From positions 12,423,215 through 12,487,214 of the forward strand of contig CM055106.1 in the NCBI GenBank assembly GCA_029204225.1: 64,000 nucleotides of DNA. The letters run 5' to 3'. The DNA comes from Diphasiastrum complanatum. Taxonomy: Eukaryota > Streptophyta > Lycopodiopsida > Lycopodiales > Lycopodiaceae. This document shows positions 10,495 to 21,187 of the stretch, piece after piece. The notes beneath the pieces are model-generated. The model was not told the DNA's origin, did not search any database, and worked only from the letters and a program-made list of their open reading frames with translations. The first letter of the stretch is position 1; each line of letters opens with the position of its first letter. The translations under genes and the position numbers were made by a program.

Positions 10495-11406
10495 ATAAAG
10501 GGTACTGATGACTTCTCTATATGTAATGGACTTTTGTTCAGGAAAGGGAAGGTTTGTGTGCCTGATGTGGATGTTGTCAAGAATAAAATTCTTTATGAAT
10601 GTCATGACTTACCATGCACAAGACATCCCGACATACATTGTACATTGGGTACGAAGAGATTTTTATTGGCCAAAACTTAAGCCCTTTGTAGAATCTTATG
10701 TGGTCAAGTGTGACCAATGCCAGTTGAATAAAGCTGAACGCCATAAGACTGGCGGTTTGTTGCATCCACTGGATATCCCTGATAAGAGATGGGATAGTAT
10801 TTCCATGGATTTCGTGGTTGTGTTACTATGGACGAATAAACAACATGATGCAATTTAGGTTGTGGTCGATTGTCTTACCAAATTGGCTACATTTATTTCA
10901 GTAAAGACCACCGCAAAGGCTTCTGATTTAGCTCAGATATTTGTAGAGCGTCTATTTAGGATTTACAGATTACCAAGTGATATTGTGAGCGATCGCGATC
11001 CGAAGTTCACCGGTCATTTTTGGTCGGCCGTATTTGCTAAACTAGAGACGACACTGAGCTTGGGTTCTTCTGATCATCCTGAGAAGGATGGATAGACAAA
11101 AAGAAAAATTAGACGATGGAACAAATGCTTCGTGCATATGTTTCTAGATGGCAATCTAATTGGAAAAAGTACCTTCCATTGATTGAGTTTTCCTATAATA
11201 GTAGTAAGCATTTAGCTACCGATTATAGCTCGTTTATGCTTATGTACGGTTTTGAGCCTAGGTCACCCATTGCGGTTGAGACTCGGACGATCAAGTTTCA
11301 GAAAGTAGCAAATTTCCTACACGATATGCAAGAAATGCTACGGATTGCACATGAAAATGTCAGAGTGCCTAGGATAGGGACAGACATTATCTATGAAGAT
11401 TATTAA
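10495..11406 (+). pseudogene. Gypsy E integrase (chromovirus-like)
   Basis: It reads VCVPDVDVVKNKILYECHD (frame-shifted zinc-finger region), ESYVVKCDQCQLNKAERHKTGGLLHPLDIP, RWDSISMDF (first catalytic Asp) and DIVSDRDPKFTGHFW (second Asp). The third catalytic residue is lost: in the usual Gln-Thr-Glu-Arg motif, Glu is replaced by Lys near 11099, next to a TAG. At least two frameshifts and a TAG at 10857 are present. Integrase inserts the cDNA; this copy cannot. The GLLHPL...SMDF context is typical of chromoviral Gypsy. No chromodomain is seen because the element breaks at about 11434. Confidence 0.85.
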
Positions 11407-11434
11407 AATATTATCTTCCTATCGCGAGTTTGGG

Positions 11435-11484
11435 GTCATGTCCATGATAATTTCCACTAGATTTCATGTTGTACATATAAGGAG
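11435..11484 (+). other. Remnant of the 3' internal end of an A-type Copia
   Basis: These 50 bp, ending in ATAAGGAG, are also found at 20727-20765 just upstream of the 3' LTR of A. Here they precede the 5' LTR of A. The LTR at 11485 therefore once served as the 3' LTR of an upstream copy, suggesting two elements that shared one LTR. Confidence 0.6.
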
Positions 11485-12116
11485 TGTGAATTGAGCACAT
11501 ATCCTTCTAGTGTAGTTTTTGAGTTAGATAGATTCAATTATGATGACATGCAGATGTTTAGATAGCATGCAAAGTCTTACTGTATGCATGCAAGCCACAT
11601 GCAATCAGTGCATGCAACATGCAACGTAGTTTCTATGATCTACACATCTCTAGGCAATGTAATGAGTTGACATGCAGTACATGCACCATACATGCATGCA
11701 GTTACACATGTGGATCTCTGGTAGGTGAATTAGTTCAATTAAGTGGAATTTCCATGCAACTCCACTGTAAAAATTCAAGTCTCTCTCATGTAGGAAAATC
11801 TGGACATGTTTTTCCATATTGTGAATATTGAGATTTTGGTGTTTTGGACTCATTCTCTCTCTACCCGAGTTTTCTATTTATGATTTTCTCTCTCTACCTG
11901 AGAGCAGCCTCTTTTTCTCATAATGAACACTTAGAATTATCTCGGACATTCATTTCTCATAGTGAGAGTTAGATTTTTTCATCAGATGTATGCCATTGTG
12001 CTCTTGCCTTAGATTTTTCAAGCATACTATTCTTTGATCAATTTTGTGCAATCACAACACCTCAGTAAGATCTTGTAGGGTGTGTGGTGAAGTTCACACC
12101 TACTAAAAACTTCACA
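11485..12116 (+). repeat. 5' LTR of Copia element A
   Basis: It starts TGTGAATTG and ends ACTTCACA directly before a PBS; length 632 bp. Its partner is the truncated copy at 20766-21187, which differs at roughly 6-7% of positions. It holds ten CATGCA words at 11547-11700 and a CTCTCTCTA-rich stretch near 11850-11910. Confidence 0.85.
11547..11700 (+). promoter_or_regulatory. Cluster of ten CATGCA (RY-type) motifs in LTR A
   Basis: CATGCA starts at 11547, 11566, 11587, 11598, 11611, 11618, 11671, 11680, 11691 and 11695. CATGCA is the core of the RY/Sph element bound by plant B3 factors of the ABI3/FUS3 type. Most copies persist in the 3' LTR (about 20830-20985). A regulatory role is inference. 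Confidence 0.55.
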
Positions 12117-12128
12117 TGGTATCAGAGC
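12117..12128 (+). other. PBS of Copia A
   Basis: TGGTATCAGAGC, a perfect initiator-methionine-tRNA primer site, directly after the LTR end CACA. Confidence 0.9.
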
Positions 12129-12862
12129 TTCATGCTTTGAAGAGGTGAGGGTGTATACATCAGATCTTGAGTTTTTTTTTGCTTGCAGGAACTCAGATTT
12201 TGGAGAAGGATTCAAACTCGCTGAGAAACAAGCAATCTGTGGATCATAAGTGGATCAAATCAAGGCTGATCTGATCCAGCGGAGCTCTGTACGGACAGAG
12301 TGCTCACACGTGTGAAATCAGCCCTCATTAATGAGTGCTACTTCTCAAGGAATGATCCAAATTTGATGTTCTATAGCTTGTTGAATAGGTATTGGAGATT
12401 AGAATGTGATGCTCTTGTTTCTAGATCAATTTTATCTGTTTTAGAAGAGTTTTAGGCAATCAGAGAGTTTGAGAGGGTACTCAACTCGTGGGATATGCCA
12501 AAGTGAGCACACATCTGTCTTTTCCAACATTTTCATCAATTTTTACTGTCAATCAAGTAGGATTGGATAGAAGTGAGTGTTCTGAGGTCTTAGACTTTTC
12601 ATTTCACACATATTATCGTGTTTGAGTTGAAAGTAAGTTCCTAGAGAGTTTATCAGTACATTGAAACTCGTGGGAGAGATTGACTTCTTGCTTGCATGTG
12701 CTTCTTCTTTTGTGACCGAAGCAAGATCCAAATTCAATATAGATTGATTTTCTATATTCAAAATTTGTTCTCACATCTGTTGCTAGATTTCATAGGGTGG
12801 ATCAACATTTGTGTTAGATCCTAGATTGAGATAGCAAGCAACATCCTTTCAACTCCATTTTT
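12129..12862 (+). other. Leader of Copia A
   Basis: About 730 bp of untranslated leader without domains. It contains GTACGGACAG followed closely by TCACACGTGTGA (12304-12315), the module seen inside LTRs of other families, here outside the LTR. Confidence 0.6.
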
Positions 12863-14113
12863 TTGTCATTACTAGAATTTCTCACCAAGAAGATCTCTTC
12901 ATCTGGTTCACATTTCTTAGAGCACAGTGAGAGCTTAACATCTTCAAATTATGCAATGTGGAAGATCAGAATGGAATCATTGTTGATTCTACATGATGTA
13001 ATGGATATTGTGAGTGGAGTTGAAGAAGAACCTACTGCACCTAATGAAGCTACAACATTCCACAAAAGAACAAGAATTGCCCTTCATTTTATAAAAATGA
13101 ATGTTACCAATGAAGTGTTAAGAGAGATCAGTACATGCACCACTGCCAAGGAAGCTTGGGATACTCTAAAAACAATCTATGAAATCAAAGATACTTCTAG
13201 ATTGCTTACACTTAGAAACCAAATATTTCTAAGTTATCAGAGAGTAGATGAGAGTGCTTCATCATATGCCATGAGAGTTAAGGATCTTCATCAAGGGTTA
13301 GTTGGTATTAGTGATGCTCTTAAGGACACTGAACTTGTTCAAGTAGTCCTAAATGGACTTAGAGATGAGTATGACAATATTGTGCAGACTTATGCTGTCA
13401 GAGAGGATCTTCCATCCTTGGAGACACTGCAAGGTGTTCTCATTGCTAAAGAAAGCAGGCAAGAGAACAAGATGCTGAGGATCAACAAACTTTCATTGAA
13501 AGATGGTGGAGATGACAAAGCACTCTTCATCAGAGACAAGTCAAGAGGCAAGGTCAAAGGACAACAACACTTCAAAAAGGACAAATCCAAAGAAGGTGGT
13601 GAGGATCAGTCCTCACAAGGTACAACATCCGGTGGCAAGAAGAAGCTGTCAAAGATCAAGTGTTTTTTCTGTGGAAAGAAAGGACATTATGCATCAAACT
13701 ATTTCAAGAAGAAGAACCAATCTAAGCAAGCTAACGTTACTGATGAGGATGAGTGTGATGGTGTAGAGAGTGAAAGAGATGATTCATTAATGATGTGTAC
13801 TTTTTCATCTTTTTCTTTTAAGAATGAAGTCCTCTGGTGGATAGATAGTGGGGCTAGTTCTCACATGTCTAGTTCTAGGAACTCTTTCACTAATCTCATG
13901 CCATATCTAGGTGCAAAAAGGTCAATCTATACTGCTAATGATGTAGAGTGTAGGATTGAAGGAATAGGTAGGATTCCATTACATGCATCATCATCAAAAT
14001 CTTTTTGCTTACATGATGTACTGTATGTATCTAGATTGACGAAGAATCTCATTAGTGTAGACAGTTGTTTGATAGTGGATTGGATGTCAAGTTTCAAGTT
14101 GACAAGTGTATAA
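12863..14113 (+). pseudogene. Copia A gag and protease
   Basis: An open frame of about 416 codons. Gag begins near HSESLTSSNYAMWKIRM and continues through the UBN2-type domain (ALHFIKMNVTNEVLREI, AKEAWDTLK, RLLTLRNQIF, DELV-like TELVQVVLNGL). The nucleocapsid knuckle is CFFCGKKGHYASNYF: the last Cys is Tyr, so zinc binding is probably lost. The protease has WWIDSGASSHMS. A frameshift near 14060 ends this frame. The frame lacks a convincing ATG at its start (first in-frame ATG is in YAMWK, near 12953), so the true start is unsure. Confidence 0.87.
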
Positions 14114-14953
14114 TCTCAAGAGAAAATGAAGTTATTGCTAGAAGATCTAGAATTGGTAAGTTGTGCAAACTATATTCTAAGGAGACTGCTAACATTTGAG
14201 ATATTGCTTATGAGACCAAGGTTCTACAGGAGGATCTGTGGCATAAGAGATTGGGTCATCCCAATTTCAAAGCCATGCAATCTATGGTCAAAGAAGGAAA
14301 AGTTGTTGGTCTACCAAAGACACTGTCAAATGAGCTTCTACCTTGTGAAGCTTGTGTGCTGGCAAAGTCACAAAGAAGGCCTTTTCCTAGATCAAGTATC
14401 AAGACCAAGCAACCATTTGAACTTGTACACTCAGATGTTCATTTCTCATCAACTAAGAGCAAAGGAGGAGCCAACTGCTTTGTCTCTTTTGTAGATGATT
14501 ATACAAGACATTCTTGGATCTATATGTTGTCTTCAAAGCCATGGTTTATGATGTTTTTCTTACTTTTAAAGCTTATGTAGGGAAGTAGTTTCCTTTCAAG
14601 ATAAAAGCTTTAAGAAGTGATAGTGGAGGGGAATACACTTTCAATAAGTTTAAAGGCTTTTGTGAGAGAGAGGGTATTCAAATATAGTTCTATTGTTCAT
14701 ATACTCCTCAGCAGAATTGAGTTGCTGAGAGAAAAAATAGAACTTTGTGTGAATGTGCAAAAGCCATTAGGTTGGAAGCTTCTCTGCCTAAAGAATTTTG
14801 GGGAGAGGCAGTTGCATGTGCAAACTATCTTTGTAATATGCTTCCAAGTCTTGCAATAGGAGGAAAGACACCATTTGAGATGTTGTATAAGAAAAAGCCT
14901 AAGGTAGATCATCTTAGGGTTTTTGGCTGTGTATGCTTTGTGCATGTACCTCT
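14114..14953 (+). pseudogene. Copia A pre-integrase and integrase, first part
   Basis: The pre-integrase region reads LWHKRLGHPNFKAMQS and LPCEACVLAKSQRRPF. The integrase core follows with ELVHSDVHFSS (first Asp), FVDDYTRHSWIYML, RSDSGGEY (second Asp), and Glu in VAERKNRT after a Gln-to-stop change. It ends at VFGCVCFVHVPL, where element B is inserted at 14954. Frameshifts occur near 14060, 14540 and 14600, and several TAG stops are present. The rest resumes at 19180. Confidence 0.87.
14949..14953. repeat. Target site duplication CCTCT of element B
   Basis: CCTCT at 14949-14953 and 19175-19179 flanks element B. Removing B and one copy restores the A integrase frame (HVPL joins ETRKKEDP). Confidence 0.95.
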
Positions 14954-15654
14954 TGTGAAGAATTGCCAAAAATTGGCAAATCTAGCTTGATCAAAAACCA
15001 TGTAGAATAGTGTAAATTGTGTACACAAGTGGGTTCCACACATGTGAGGCCATGATGCCACATGGGAAACCCATCCTAATGTAGGTTAGGTCAAGTCAAA
15101 AGAGTTGGTCATGTCTATTTGGTGGTCATCCCTACTTTATAGGACCTACACCTAAGTTTAAGGTGAAAATTTGACCAACTAGCTACCTACCAAGCATAAC
15201 TCTAGGAAATAGACTAGGGTTTCATTTTAGGTCAAGGAGAGTGAGTTAACTTCCTTATTACATGCTGGAAATCCACCTAACTTCAAGAAGGAAGTCGAAT
15301 TTGCTATGTATTCCCTCTCTCCATAGTGAGAAGATAGAAAATTTTTGGAACTCATTGGCAATCTCAAGCTAGTTCACTATGTACATTGAGTTTTTGTGAT
15401 CCAAATGAAACCAAATCAATTTTTACTTGTTTCTCAGGTTGAAGGCCGTACTACAGCCTGTAGTACACACGTGTGGGCTCGGATTTCAATGTTTATCAAT
15501 GCTTTTGATTGTTAATGCTTGTTGTTTGTCAAATTGCCAATCTAGATCAACTTTTTTGTGTCTAGTTTTTTGATAGATTGTTAAGCAAGCATCCAATCAC
15601 TCTTGTGGATCTTTTGTAGATCCATTTATGGTCCTAAAGTACAGTACTTTCACA
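14954..15654 (+). repeat. 5' LTR of non-autonomous Copia B
   Basis: 701 bp, TGTGAAGAATTGCC to GTACTTTCACA. The 3' LTR has the same length and about nine differences by eye (1.3%), so B is the youngest datable insertion here. Palindromic motifs are at 15037-15046 (CACACATGTG) and 15466-15475 (CACACGTGTG), the latter after a GTACTACAGCCTGTAGTAC inverted repeat. Confidence 0.95.
15466..15475. promoter_or_regulatory. CACACGTGTG motif in LTR B
   Basis: The palindrome abuts an imperfect inverted repeat (GTACTACAG/CTGTAGTAC, 15449-15467). Both are fully conserved in the 3' LTR (18986-18995), although nine other LTR positions have changed. Confidence 0.55.
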
Positions 15655-15666
15655 TGGTATCAGAGC
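15655..15666 (+). other. PBS of element B
   Basis: TGGTATCAGAGC directly after the LTR, a perfect match to the initiator-methionine-tRNA primer site. Confidence 0.93.
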
Positions 15667-16205
15667 CAAGTACAAGAGCATAAGCCATTGATCTAATGCA
15701 AATCCATTTTTAGCAAGTTTTGGTGCTAAAAACTAGTATTGAGAGGGCAAGCTAGAATCTTGATTTTGGTGAGGAGATTTGATCCCAAACTTGGTAGGGG
15801 TCCAAATCTGTACCATCCACATGTGTGGGCACCTCTGAACCTGAATTTAATGCATGGTATTCATTTGATCCAAAAAAATTCAATTTGTGAGCTATTGGTG
15901 TAATTTTTGGTGGAGATCCTAGGATAATCTACCAAGATCATTTGCCATTGATTAGATTTGAATTTGTTTCATGGAATCTAATTAATCTAGGCTGAGTTCA
16001 AGTCCTATTAAGATTAAAAACAGGTCTTGAAAGTACACCAAGAAGGAAGAAAGAGATTAAGTCATTTTTTTGTCCAAAAATAGCCAAAATTGGCAAGATT
16101 TGATTGTAAGTAGATTTCACATCATCTTATCTTCATTCCAACTTTGTGAGGGAGTGCTAGAACTGAGATTATAAGTCCATTTGTTGGATTAGAAATCTAA
16201 TTTGA

Positions 16206-17128
16206 GTGAAAAACTACAAGAGAGAGACCTTAGCAAAGATGAAGATGAACCTCTAGGTGCACAGGAGTTAGCTAGATACAAGAAGAGATCTAGGCTTGCA
16301 CTTCATTGTGTGAAGATGAATGTGAGCAATGATTTGTTGAGAGAAGTATCAGCTTGTACTAATGCTAAAGAGGCTTAGGAGTCTTTAAAATCAATCTATG
16401 AGTCTAGCAACACTTCTAGAGTTCTTATGCTTAGAAATCAAATTTTGCAAAGCATGAGGAGAAGTGAGGAGAGTGCACATGATTATGTACTCAGAATCAA
16501 GTCTCTAAATAGGGAGTTGGCTTCCATTGGAGAGAAGATTCATGATGGAGAGCTTGTACAAATGGTCCTTAATGGTCTAGGAGATGACTTTGCAAATTTG
16601 GTCCAAAGTTTTGCCATCCAAGACACTTTGCCAACTATAGAAAAACTTCACAGTGTATTAGTGGCTAAAGAGTGTAGGATGCTCCATGCAAAATCTAGGA
16701 TGAGTTCCTTGTCATTGCAGGATGGTGATGAGAAAGCCAATTTCTCATTCAAGGGCAAAAAGAAGACCAATGGAAAGAATAAGCATCCAAAGGAGGCCAA
16801 AGAAGAGGATGATGCATCAAGCTCAAAGGACAAGTCAAAGCAAAAATGCTTCTTTTGTGGAAGGAAGGGGCATTATGCATCTGAATGCTACAAGAGGCTA
16901 AGAGCACAAGTGGAGGAGGACAAACAAGGAAACCTTGCAAAGGAGGAGGAGGATGAAGTAGATGTATTCTTGATGGCATCTACATCCTCACCAACAAGCA
17001 ATAGCAATTCAAGAGACAATTGGTGGATCGACAGTGGGGCTAGCTCCCACATGTCTTGTGAAAAGGACTTTTTCCCAACCTTACACTCATTCAATGATGC
17101 TAAAAAAGTTTGTCTTTACTGCAAATGA
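16206..17128 (+). pseudogene. Element B gag and protease start
   Basis: The frame begins without an ATG near 16206 and reads LARYKKRSRLALHCVKMNVSNDLLREVSAC. A TAG at about 16376 replaces the conserved Trp of EAWESLK. It is then open through VLMLRNQILQSM, MVLNGLGDDF, the intact knuckle CFFCGRKGHYASEC and the protease motif NWWIDSGASSHMSC. The gag N-terminus (YSIWKFRM region) is missing. A one-base slip in the A-run near 17103 separates it from the next frame. Confidence 0.85.
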
Positions 17129-18266
17129 TGAAGAGTGTAGGATAGATGGTGTTGGCACCATCTCTTTGTATCTAGAATCCTCAAAATGCATGGATCTAGA
17201 AAATGTCCTTTATGTACCATCAATCACCAAGAATATGCTTAGTGTTGGTCTACTCTTAGAAAGTGGTTTGGATGTCCACTTTAAGTATGGTGTTTGCTTC
17301 ATCTTGAAGAATGATGTTTGCATTGCAAAGGGATTTAAACATGGAAGATTGTTTAAGTTGGAAGCTAGTGTTGCTTTTGAAAGAATGAGCTTGGCAAAGG
17401 AGGAGATCACTCAAGAGGAGATCTTGGCAAAGTGTGATCTTGCTTGCATTGAGGAGGAGCATCAAAAGGAGGAAGATTTTGAGGATCAGCCTCAAAGCAT
17501 GAGAGTTCCAAGGGAGTCCTCAATGACAATGTCCGAGTCATCAAATTGCATGCAAATTGTCCATTCAAGTGTGCATCTTGCAAGGGTGGTGAGCATTGGA
17601 GAGTCTACTATCTTTGAATACTTTTTGGAAAGTATTAGTAGACATGAGGTGACTTGTTTCTTACCTTTAAGATTCATGCTATTTATTACTTTGTATGACA
17701 AGACAATGAAATGGGATGCTTTGAAATCTACATTTGTTGTTGATAAAGCAATTTCATTGGATAACTATTTTTGTAATAGTTTGAATAGTGTCATAAAAGA
17801 TGAAACATCATTTGTATTGGAAATCTTTGGGTCCACATGCTTTGAGCATGATCATTCCAATGTAAGGACCAAAGATTATCCTATTTCAATGATAGGAATA
17901 ATGGTAGTGTTTTGCTCTTCAAGTAGAGATTGTAGAATCTACTTGTTTTCAGCCAAAGAATTTGTCAATGGTGGAAATGTGATCTTTCAAGAGTGGAAGA
18001 TTTGTAAACTTGAAGAAGCACCTTTGGATCAATACCTTATTCAATTCATTGATGGTTTGGAGTCAAGTCAAGTGGAGGAGCAAGCTCAAGACCCGAGGAC
18101 TCCAAGAAGAACCTTGAGTATCAAGATGGAGCCATCTAGGCTCAATCATATGGATCAAGCAAGACAAGTTGTCTTTGGCAACATTATTTATGCACTTAAT
18201 ATTTTAATTGATGTATCTTCAAGTGCACAAAATGCCTTGGAATCCATGGCTTGGCATGATGTTTAG
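17107..18266 (+). CDS. Element B protease tail fused to a degenerate integrase
   Basis: About 386 codons stay open. The first ~100 are protease/pre-integrase sequence (FTANDEECRIDGVGTI, VLYVPSITKNMLSVG, GRLFKLEAS). The centre aligns with Copia integrase by position but has lost it: the SDVH Asp is Ser (VHSSVHLARV), the FIDDYSR region is FLESISRHEV, and the DNGGEF and PQQNG motifs are gone. The C-terminus resumes as FGSTCFEHDHS, CSSSRDCRIYLFSAKEFV and QVEEQAQDPRTPRRTL, the usual linker before RT. The start at 17034 in the other frame is not a real initiation site; expression would need frameshifting from gag. It may be a chance-open relic or a repurposed protein. Confidence 0.6.
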
Positions 18267-18286
18267 TTTTGAAGTGTGCTACATGT

Positions 18287-18473
18287 ATATAGACACATTT
18301 ATGGAACATCTTGTAAGGGATCCTCTAAGAGGTGGTGAAAGATCCTTCATGGACATCATTCTCTATTGGAGTCTCAAAAGTTCCTTCTTTGTAGCTGGAT
18401 TTTTTAGACACTTCTTAAAGCTTTCATTGATCTATGAAGAGATTTGTAAATAGATCAAGCTAAATTTGAGGAG
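18287..18473 (+). pseudogene. Element B RT remnant and polypurine tract
   Basis: About 35 codons of the RT tail remain (DTFMEHLVRDPLRGGERSF, compare IDTPMEHLVKDPIKGDERSF in other copies). The rest of RT and all of RNase H are deleted. The internal region then ends with AAATTTGAGGAG (18462-18473), the polypurine tract next to the LTR. Confidence 0.8.
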
Positions 18474-19174
18474 TGTGAAGAATTGCCAAAAATTGGCAAA
18501 TCTAGCTTGATCAAAAACCATGTAGAATAGTGTAAACTGTGTACACAAGTGAGTCCCACACATGTGAGGCCATGATGCCACATGGGAAACCCATCCTAAT
18601 GTAGGTTAGGTCAAGTCAAGAGAGTTGGTCATGTCTATTTGGTGGTCATCCCTACTTTATAGGACCTACACCTAAGTTTAAGGTGAAAATTTGACCAACT
18701 AGCTACCTACCAAGCATAACTCTAGGAAATAGACTAGGGTTTCATTTTAGGTCAAGGAGAGTGAGTTAACTTCCTTATTACATGCTGGATATCCACCTAA
18801 CTTCAAGAAGGAAGTCGAATTTGCTATTTATTCCCTCTCTCCATAGTGAGAAGATAGAAAATTTTTGGAGCTCATTGGCAATCTCAAGCTAGTTCACTAT
18901 GTACATTGAGTTTTTGTGATCCAAATGAAACCAAATCAATTTCTACTTGTTTCTCATGTTGAAGGCCGTACTACAGCCTGTAGTACACACGTGTGGGCTC
19001 GGATTTCAATGTTTATCAATGCTTTTGATTGTTAATGCTTGTTGTTTGTCAAATTGCCAATCTAGATCAACTTTTTTGTGTCTAGTTTTTTGATAGATTG
19101 TTAAGCAAGCATCCAATCACTCTTGTGGATCTTTTGTAGATCCATTTATGGTCCTAAAGTACAGTACTTTCACA
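18474..19174 (+). repeat. 3' LTR of element B
   Basis: 701 bp, TGTGAAGAATTGCC to GTACTTTCACA, followed by the CCTCT duplication. The last ~200 bp, including the palindrome at 18986-18995, look identical to the 5' LTR. Confidence 0.95.
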
Positions 19175-19179
19175 CCTCT

Positions 19180-19835
19180 AGAAACTAGGAAGAAGGAAGA
19201 TCCTAGTGCAGTAAAAGGAAGTTTTGTAGGTTATGTATCTACTAAAAAAACATACAAGATTTATTTGCCCTCTACTGACAAAAATGTTGTTAGTAGATAT
19301 GTGGTCTTCCATGAAGATCAGAAATTTAACTTGGATGATGTTCAGATCAAAGAGACTAATGCAAGATCAATCATCAACCTTGATGCTGTTCAAGAAGAGG
19401 TGAGGCCGAGGCTTGAGGAGGAGTAAATTCAAGCTACCACACCAAGAAGATCTACACGGGCAAGATCTGAGCCAAGGAGGCTCACATATGATGAAGAAGG
19501 AAGGCAAGTGGAAGGTGAAACTTCCTATCATGCACTTTTTATATCAGATGAAGAGCCTAAGGATGTCCAATAAGCTTTTCAATCCAAGGAGTGGATTGAA
19601 GAAATGACCCAAGAATTTGAAGCCTTGATGTCAAATAACACATGGGAGCTTGTGGAGCCACCAAACAACATGCATGTGATCGGATGTAAGTGGGTATTCA
19701 GAATCAAGTATAATCATGATGGATCTATCAATAATATAAAGCAAGACTTTGTGCTAAAGGCTACTCATATATTAAAGGTCTTGATTATGAAGATACCTTT
19801 GCACCAGTTGCAAAGATGGTAATAATTCAAATACT
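19180..19835 (+). pseudogene. Copia A integrase C-terminus, linker and RT start
   Basis: This continues the frame cut at 14953: ETRKKEDPSAVKGSFVGYVSTKKTYKIYLPS, VVSRYVVFHEDQKF, then the acidic linker (EEVRPRLEEE), TPRRSTRARSEPRRLTY and the RT start (FEALMSNNTWELVEPP, VIGCKWVFRIKYN). TAG or TAA stops at about 19424 and 19571 and a frameshift near 19750 break it. Several stops fit Gln-to-TAG changes. Confidence 0.85.
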
Positions 19836-20726
19836 CATCTCTCTTGCATCTTTTCACAAATGGAGTATGTTCTAGTTTGATGTATCTAATGCATTTCTCA
19901 ATGGTTACCTTGAGGAGGAGATTTATATGGAGCAACCTCCAGGTTTTGTGAAGGAAGGTGATGAATCAAAAGTTTTTCTTTTGTTCAAAAGTCTGTATGG
20001 ACTAAAACAGGCACCAAGGTCTTGGTATGCAAGGCTCAATTCTTATCTCATATCACTCAAATTTTGTCTAAGTGAATATGACCCTTCTCTGTATTATAAG
20101 TTTGTAGATAACTTTGTAATTATTGTTCTCATCTATGTAGATGATATCATTCTTTGTGGAAACAGTGAGAAGTTAGTTGAAGAAACTAAACATGCACTTG
20201 GTACTGAGTTTAAAATGCAGGACTTAGGAGTTCTTCACTATATTCTAGGCCTTGAAATAGATTTTTGGAAAGGTCATGCATTTATAAGTTAAAGTAGATA
20301 TGCACTTTCCATGCTCAGGAAATTTCATATGGAGAACTGTAAAGGCATAGATACACCTATGGAGCACACTGTAAAAGTTCCTATTAAAGATGATAAAAAA
20401 TCCTTTGAGGACGTCACTCTTTGTAGGAGTCTTATTGGCTCACTTATTTGGTTAACAGTGACTAGGCCTGATCTAAGCTTTTGTGTTCATAAGCTAAGTC
20501 AACAGATGCAGGATTCAAAGTTATATCATTGGAAGTTGGCTAAAAGAGTCTTGAGGTATATATCTTCTACCTTGGATTATGGACTATACTATGAAGGAGA
20601 AGATATGACTTTGATTGCTTTTTCAGATTCAAATTTTGTAGGAGACAGGTTGGATAGGGAATCCACAAGTGCTTACACTACATTTCTTGGAGGACATTTG
20701 GTTTCTTGCTGTCAAAGCATGTCCAT
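19836..20726 (+). pseudogene. Copia A RT and partial RNase H
   Basis: RT shows [41 protein letters not shown], the catalytic LIYVDDIILCGN, EFKMQDLGVLHYILGLEIDF and TPMEHTVKVP. RNase H begins (AFSDSNFVGDRLDRES) and stops at GGHLVSC, where about 150 codons are deleted to the pre-LTR sequence at 20727. A TAG replaces Trp near 19876 and a TAA/Gln change lies near 20291. Reverse transcription is not possible from this copy. Confidence 0.88.
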
Positions 20727-20765
20727 GATGATTTCCACTAGATTTCATGTTGTACATATAAGGAG

Positions 20766-21187
20766 TGTGAATTGGGCACATATCCTTCTAGTGTAGTTCG
20801 GATTGGAGTTAGATAGGTTCAATTATGATGACATGCAGATGTTTAGATAGCATGCAAAGTCTTACTGTATGCATGCAAGCCACATGCAATCAGTGCATGC
20901 AAGATGCAAAGTAGTTTATGTGATCTACACATGTCTAGGCAATTTTATGAGTTGACATGTAGGACATGCACCATACATGCATGCAGTTACACATGTGGAT
21001 CTCTGGTAGGTGAATTAGTTCAGTTAAGTGGACTTTCCATGCAACTCCACTGTAGGAATTCGAGTCTCTCTCATGTAGGATAAGTTGGGCATGCTTTGCC
21101 ATATTGTGAATAATGAAATTTTGGTGTTTTAGACTCATTCTCTCTCTACTTGAGTTTTCTATGTATGATTTTCTCTCTCTAACTGAA
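20766..21187 (+). repeat. Truncated 3' LTR of Copia A
   Basis: It starts TGTGAATTGGGCAC after ATAAGGAG and matches 11485-11910. It breaks off at 21187, where a Gypsy LTR begins, so about 200 bp are missing. The CATGCA cluster is largely kept. Confidence 0.85.

Larger units (their letters stand above)
14954..19174 (+). mobile_element. Non-autonomous Copia element B, 4221 bp
   Basis: A structurally complete element: identical-length LTRs, PBS, polypurine tract and a 5-bp target duplication, inserted in the integrase of Copia A. Internally it has gag, protease and an integrase-derived frame without catalytic residues. RT is reduced to about 35 codons and RNase H is absent. It must have been mobilised by proteins of another Copia. 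It is about 2 kb shorter than the related element I (6.15 kb). Confidence 0.93.

Noticed and set aside
17492-17701. Minus-strand frames inside element B
   Set aside because: They are shadows of the plus-strand integrase-derived frame.
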